A stretch of DNA of 8,993 nucleotides from Gemmataceae bacterium (GTDB lineage: Bacteria > Planctomycetota > Planctomycetia > Gemmatales > Gemmataceae): contig JADLBT010000207.1 in the NCBI GenBank assembly GCA_020847555.1, positions 1 to 8,993 of the forward strand. Direction: 5' to 3'. Shown here one piece after another: positions 6,119-8,993 of the stretch. The translations under genes were made by a program, and so were the position numbers. The first letter of the stretch is position 1. Every line of letters begins with the position of its first letter. The notes beneath the pieces were generated by a model. It was not told the origin of the DNA, did not search any database, and saw only the letters and a list, made by a program, of their open reading frames with translations.

Positions 6119-8056
6119 TCAGCCCATGTGAATCCCGAAGTTAGCGAGCCACTGGCGCATCTGAGAGTTTTCCCGCTGCAATTGGCGGAGCTGGTCCTGC
6201 AACGCGGCACGCTCCTGGGCAAAGTCCTGCCGCGAGGCATCCTGGTCTTGCCCCCGCGACGGCGCGGTGACCGGAAGGCCGGGCGGGATCGCCTCGGGGC
6301 CGAACCGGCGGGCCGGCGCCGTCACGGTGCTTGCCCAGACGGCCTCGAGCGCTTTCTGGCGCCGCGCCTCCTCGTCCTGCCCGCGCTGCTGCGCGAGTTC
6401 CGCCTGCAACCGCTGAACTTGCTCATCGAGTGTTGTGCGCTCGGCACGCATGGCCGCCAGTTCGTCGGTCAGGCGGGCGCACTCGGCGCGGACCTGGTCG
6501 CCCTCGGCCTGGGCCGCGGCGAGATCCCTGGCGCGACCCTCGGCGAGGATCAGCCGGTCGTTCAACTCCCGGCACGCCGCCAGGGACGTGGTCCATTGCT
6601 CCCGCATCCGGTCGGCCATCGCCCGGGCGTCCAGGAGGAGCGCTTCCAGCTCGGCCGCCCGGCCCGTCTGCCCCTGTAACTGCCCCACTTGAACGCCGAG
6701 ACGCTCCGCGTCGGCGCGGGCCGCAGCCAGTTCCGCCGCGCGGACCGCCGTCTCCTCCCGGTGGCGCGCTGCGGTGTCCTCGGCCGCGCGCTGAAACGCC
6801 TCCACCTGCCCCGTCAGCCGCACGACCTCGTCCCGGGCATGCTGCAACTGATCGGTCACGCCGGTCTGATCCGCGGCCCGCGCCGCCAGGTCCGCCCGCG
6901 CCTCCTGCAACTCAGTCCGGACGGAGGCAAGTTCGGCCTCCAGCTCTCGCACCTGCCCCGCCAGTTCGTCGCGGCAGCAGGCGGCGTCGGCCCCCTCCTG
7001 GCGGCTCTTTTCGAGGTCTTCCCGGAGGCGGTCCTCCTCCACCTGGAAGCGCTGCTTCACCTCGCGTGTTGCCGCGAGCAACTCCTGCCGGTCCGCGTCG
7101 AGCCGGTCGCGCTCCTGACGCAACGCCTCGACCTGCCGCAGCGCCTCCTGGAGTTCCTGCCGCAGCGCGCCGGCCTCCGTAACGGCGTCCTGCGTCCAAC
7201 GCTCCCGGTTGGCCCTGTCGTCAGCGAGTTGCCGCGCCAACGCTTCCAGCTCCTTCTGAAGACGGTCGCGCTCCTGCTCGGTCCGAAGCCGCGTCTCCGC
7301 CTCCTCGGCCTGGACCCGTTCTTTCCGTTCCCACTCCTCGGCCAGCTCGCGCCGCTCGGCCTCCCAGCCCGCGCACGCCTCCTCAAGGGTCCGGGCCAGC
7401 TCAGCGTGGGTTGTCACCCCCTCGGCCTGCGCCTGTTCCAGTTCGCGGAAGCGGGCCTGGAGCAGGTCAGTCTGATGGACGGCCTCCGCGTGGGCGCCGG
7501 CCAGGGCGTCGCGCTCGGTCCGGGCGACGGCGAGTTCGTCGGCCAGCCGGATGCCCTCGGCCCGCGCCTGCTCGTGCTCAACCTGGGCAGCAGCGAGGGT
7601 GGCGGCCAGCCGGGCGCACTCGGCCTGAGCGGCGGCGAGATCCTGGACGCGCGTCTCGGCGGCCGCGAGTCGCTCGGTAAGCTCCCGGCAGCTTGCCTGG
7701 GCCGCGCCGCGCTCCTTGCGGAGCCGGACGGCCACGGCCCCGGCGTCGCGGAGTCGGCCCTCCATCTCGGCCACCCGACCTTCAAGCGGCTGCAACTCGG
7801 CCATCCGCCTGCGCAGTTGGTCCGCGTCGGTACGGGCGGCGGTCAAGTCCCGCTCGCGCGCTGCGGCCTCGACGGCGGCGGTTGCCTGGGGCGCTGCTGC
7901 GGCACCTGGGAGAGCCGGTTGGCCGCCCGCCGCTGGCGCCACGGCCAGGAAAACGTGCTTGCAGTGCTTGCAGGCGATTCGTTTCCCGAGGTACTCGGAT
8001 CGAATCCGGATGGGGTGCTTGCAGCTGGGGCAGAAGGATTCGTGATGAGTATTCAC
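6119..8056 (-). CDS. Zinc-ribbon protein with long coiled coil
   Basis: From the GTG at 8056 this is a 645-residue protein. The first 40 residues are a zinc ribbon: CPSC (9-12) and CKHC (29-32), joined by a basic stretch with EYLGK, a form common at the N-terminus of planctomycete proteins. After a short Ala/Pro linker, nearly everything to about residue 580 is heptad-type helix rich in Ala, Glu, Gln, Arg and Leu, hence a long coiled coil. A Pro/Gly linker (FGPEAIPPGLPVTAPS) and one more short coil (LRQLQRENSQMRQWL) end the chain. Two segments, about 87-184 and 459-542, are related to each other (CRELTERLAAAE against CRELNDRLILAE, then DLAAAQAE in both). The frame continues upstream to another GTG at 8140, adding 28 residues. 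I prefer 8056 because the ribbon then starts almost at once. A scaffold or signalling role is possible, but I assign no function. Confidence 0.85.
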   Translation of the reverse strand: MNTHHESFCPSCKHPIRIRSEYLGKRIACKHCKHVFLAVAPAAGGQPALPGAAAAPQATAAVEAAARERDLTAARTDADQLRRRMAELQPLEGRVAEMEGRLRDAGAVAVRLRKERGAAQASCRELTERLAAAETRVQDLAAAQAECARLAATLAAAQVEHEQARAEGIRLADELAVARTERDALAGAHAEAVHQTDLLQARFRELEQAQAEGVTTHAELARTLEEACAGWEAERRELAEEWERKERVQAEEAETRLRTEQERDRLQKELEALARQLADDRANRERWTQDAVTEAGALRQELQEALRQVEALRQERDRLDADRQELLAATREVKQRFQVEEDRLREDLEKSRQEGADAACCRDELAGQVRELEAELASVRTELQEARADLAARAADQTGVTDQLQHARDEVVRLTGQVEAFQRAAEDTAARHREETAVRAAELAAARADAERLGVQVGQLQGQTGRAAELEALLLDARAMADRMREQWTTSLAACRELNDRLILAEGRARDLAAAQAEGDQVRAECARLTDELAAMRAERTTLDEQVQRLQAELAQQRGQDEEARRQKALEAVWASTVTAPARRFGPEAIPPGLPVTAPSRGQDQDASRQDFAQERAALQDQLRQLQRENSQMRQWLANFGIHMG

Positions 8057-8231
8057 GGGACGTTTCCAGAGAGTTGCCAGGTCGCTGGTTTGAGGGGCAA
8101 CCACCTGGGTCTTTGCCGTCAGTTTACCATTCCGCACCACGTCCGCAAGGTACGGGCGCGGTGCTGGGGGACTTGCGCGGCTACCTCCGCCTCCCCAACC
8201 GGCCCCTGCCGCATCTGTTTTCGTCTAGCCC

Positions 8232-8259
8232 TTGGTTGTTTGCGACAGTACTTTATAAT
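8232..8259 (+). promoter_or_regulatory. Promoter of the selenocysteine tRNA gene
   Basis: A perfect TATAAT (8254-8259) is preceded by TTGGTT (8232-8237) with a 16-bp spacer. The -10 is consensus and the -35 matches only its TTG. Transcription would start near 8266, about 20 nt before the mature 5' end. The 231-nt stretch between the zinc-ribbon gene and the tRNA (8057-8287) holds nothing else I recognise. The - strand gene must also have its promoter here, but none is clear. Confidence 0.65.
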
Positions 8260-8287
8260 GGGACGAGCCGGTATCGGTCGCCGGCCT

Positions 8288-8382
8288 GGGAGTGTTTGCA
8301 CCGCTGGTGCGGGCCTCGGTCTTCAAAACCGCTGGAGGGTTTGAACAAAGCTCTCAGTGGGTTCGATTCCCATACACTCCCG
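8288..8382 (+). tRNA. selC: Selenocysteine tRNA, anticodon UCA
   Basis: This 95-nt gene has the bacterial tRNA-Sec architecture. The acceptor stem is 8 bp (GGGAGTGT at 8288-8295 with ACACTCCC at 8374-8381) and is followed by discriminator G (8382). The T-arm has 5 pairs with the loop TTCGATT (8357-8373). The anticodon loop is CTTCAAA with TCA at 8323-8325. The variable arm is very long: 8 pairs, 8335-8342 with 8348-8355, including two G-U. The D-arm is built on GCAC/GTGC and can be extended to 5-6 pairs, as in tRNA-Sec. The anticodon stem has four good pairs and a T-C mismatch at its base. CCA is not encoded (CT follows). The molecule would be charged with serine, converted by SelA, and used by SelB at in-frame UGA with a SECIS element. 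Those genes are not in the window. Confidence 0.96.
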
Positions 8383-8389
8383 CTAATCA

Positions 8390-8421
8390 GGCTTGCGTCT
8401 TCGGACGCAAGCCATTTTTTT
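8390..8421 (+). terminator. Intrinsic terminator after selC
   Basis: The stem GGCTTGCGTC (8390-8399) pairs perfectly with GACGCAAGCC (8404-8413) across a stable UUCG tetraloop, and seven T follow after one A (8415-8421). It begins 7 nt after the tRNA end and is a textbook rho-independent terminator, ending the tRNA transcript before the region with the integrase-like gene. Confidence 0.93.
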
Positions 8422-8447
8422 GAATAACTTACAACAAATCATATCAA
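8420..8447 (+). promoter_or_regulatory. Possible promoter upstream of the integrase-like gene
   Basis: TTGAAT (8420-8425) and TATCAA (8442-8447) are separated by 16 bp. Each matches four of six consensus bases. The region is AT-rich, so chance matches are likely. If real, the transcript would carry the GGTCCGAT repeats in its leader. Confidence 0.25.
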
Positions 8448-8474
8448 TCACAACGCTCACCAAAACGGTGGCAA

Positions 8475-8542
8475 GGTCCGATTTTAGGTCCGATTTTCCT
8501 TGCTTTGGGTCCGATTTTCTGGCATCATGGGCTGATCGGACC
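8475..8542. repeat. Three direct and one inverted copy of a GGTCCGAT motif
   Basis: GGTCCGATTTT occurs exactly at 8475-8485, 8487-8497 and 8508-8518. An inverted ATCGGACC core lies at 8535-8542, 30 nt before the integrase-like start. Start-to-start spacings are 12 and 21 bp. The motif resembles the T-arm of the neighbouring tRNA (GGGTTCGATTCCC against GGGTCCGATTTTC, 10 of 13 positions). Iterated sites between a tRNA end and an integrase gene would fit recombinase arm sites, excisionase sites or an operator. The function is inferred from placement. Confidence 0.75.
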
Positions 8543-8571
8543 AGTAAACCGAACCCATTGATGAGCAAGAC

Positions 8572-8993
8572 ATGGCGACCAAGAAACCTGGCGGATTGAC
8601 CCTCGACGAGAAGAAAGGCTACGTCCGTTCCTTGGGCTACGAGTTCAAACAGGGTCGTTATCCGCAGCCAAAATTCTACCTCGGCGGGGATGAGGCAGAA
8701 GCGGAACGCCGCAATCTGCGGCTCGAACAGTTCTGGCGGTGCGTCGAAGAAAAGTGGGAGAAAGGCCCGGCTCTGCAAACGACTTTCATGGAGGACATCG
8801 TTCTCTGGGAGAAGGGCGAACGAGCGGTGTGGAACAATACTCTGCTCGCCGCCGCTCGTTGCGTTGCACGAGGCGAGTCCACTTATTTCGTGCCTCGTCC
8901 GATCTCGTCGCCAGGCAACGGCGCACAACCGATGCTGGACACGGAATATGCGCACTACCTGGCTGATCTCAACCGGGAGTTTCCTGTCATCAG
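8572..8993 (+). CDS. Integrase-like (tyrosine recombinase) N-terminal part, runs off the window
   Basis: The frame is open from the ATG at 8572 to the window end, giving 140 codons. A TAA at 8545-8547 is the nearest in-frame stop upstream. No good Shine-Dalgarno is visible. The protein begins MATKKPGGLTLDEKKGYVRS, then has PQPKFYLGGDEAEAERRNLRLEQFW, followed by charged helical sequence. The 'KFYLG-x-D-x-x-x-AE-x-R-x-x-x-LE-x-x-W' pattern is one I recognise from the N-terminal DNA-binding region of planctomycete site-specific integrases. The catalytic domain (R...HxxR...Y) would lie beyond the window, so the assignment cannot be proved here. Position directly after the 3' end of a tRNA gene, lower GC than the genes to the left, and the iterated motifs upstream all support it. 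It could instead be another planctomycete protein sharing this N-terminal region. Confidence 0.6.
   Translation, partial: MATKKPGGLTLDEKKGYVRSLGYEFKQGRYPQPKFYLGGDEAEAERRNLRLEQFWRCVEEKWEKGPALQTTFMEDIVLWEKGERAVWNNTLLAAARCVARGESTYFVPRPISSPGNGAQPMLDTEYAHYLADLNREFPVI

Noticed and set aside
310..8056. A selenoprotein gene in the window to pair with selC
   Set aside because: I checked the ends of the genes for a frame continuing past TGA with conserved sequence. None showed a family motif after the stop, and the desulfurase and E1-like enzyme have ordinary cysteines at the active positions.
6689..8344. A 551-codon open frame on the + strand opposite the coiled-coil gene
   Set aside because: It is a mirror of the - strand gene: its composition (Leu, Gly, Pro, Arg without domains) follows from GC-rich codons read antisense. 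It also runs through the selC promoter and into the tRNA.
8475..8518. A small CRISPR array
   Set aside because: The three repeats are 11 bp with gaps of 1 and 10 bp. Both repeats and spacers are far too short, and no cas gene is seen.
8383..8955. A 190-codon - strand frame right of selC
   Set aside because: It runs through the terminator and the repeats and lies opposite the integrase-like frame, which has better protein character.

Overview
The window looks like chromosomal DNA of a high-GC planctomycete, probably close to Gemmata (family Gemmataceae). This is inferred from the GC-rich coding sequence, the small conserved planctomycete-type hypothetical proteins, a zinc-ribbon/coiled-coil protein, and an in-frame 'NPERKRG' insertion of a kind I associate with this family. 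No database search was possible, so the taxon is a judgement.

Left part, + strand (1-3870): the 3' end of a conserved hypothetical gene is coupled by an ATGA overlap to a ThiF/MoeB/HesA-type adenylyltransferase. A small membrane protein with a charged, Pro-rich tail follows. Next come a toxin-antitoxin-like pair (antitoxin-like protein plus RelE/ParE-like toxin, ATGA overlap) and, 7 nt later, a class V aminotransferase of the cysteine-desulfurase type. The E1-like enzyme and the desulfurase are the two classical halves of a sulfur-relay pathway.

Middle part, - strand (3867-8056): read right to left, these are a long coiled-coil protein with an N-terminal zinc ribbon, a secreted or lipoprotein-like planctomycete hypothetical, queA (queuosine tRNA modification), and 10 nt after it a small stand-alone protein resembling the Ig-like domain of glycoside hydrolase family 2. 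A 28-nt near-perfect hairpin lies between the lipoprotein gene and queA. The last - strand gene converges on the desulfurase gene with a few bases of stop-codon overlap.

Right part (8220-8993): the most notable locus. A selenocysteine tRNA gene (selC) has a TATAAT promoter, an 8-bp acceptor stem, anticodon UCA, a long variable arm and discriminator G. A strong UUCG-loop terminator follows. Just downstream the DNA becomes AT-rich, carries three direct and one inverted copy of a GGTCCGAT motif resembling the T-arm of the tRNA, and then enters an open reading frame running off the window that looks like the N-terminus of a planctomycete tyrosine-recombinase/integrase. The simplest reading is a mobile element integrated at the 3' end of selC. 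The tRNA also shows that the organism probably makes selenoproteins.
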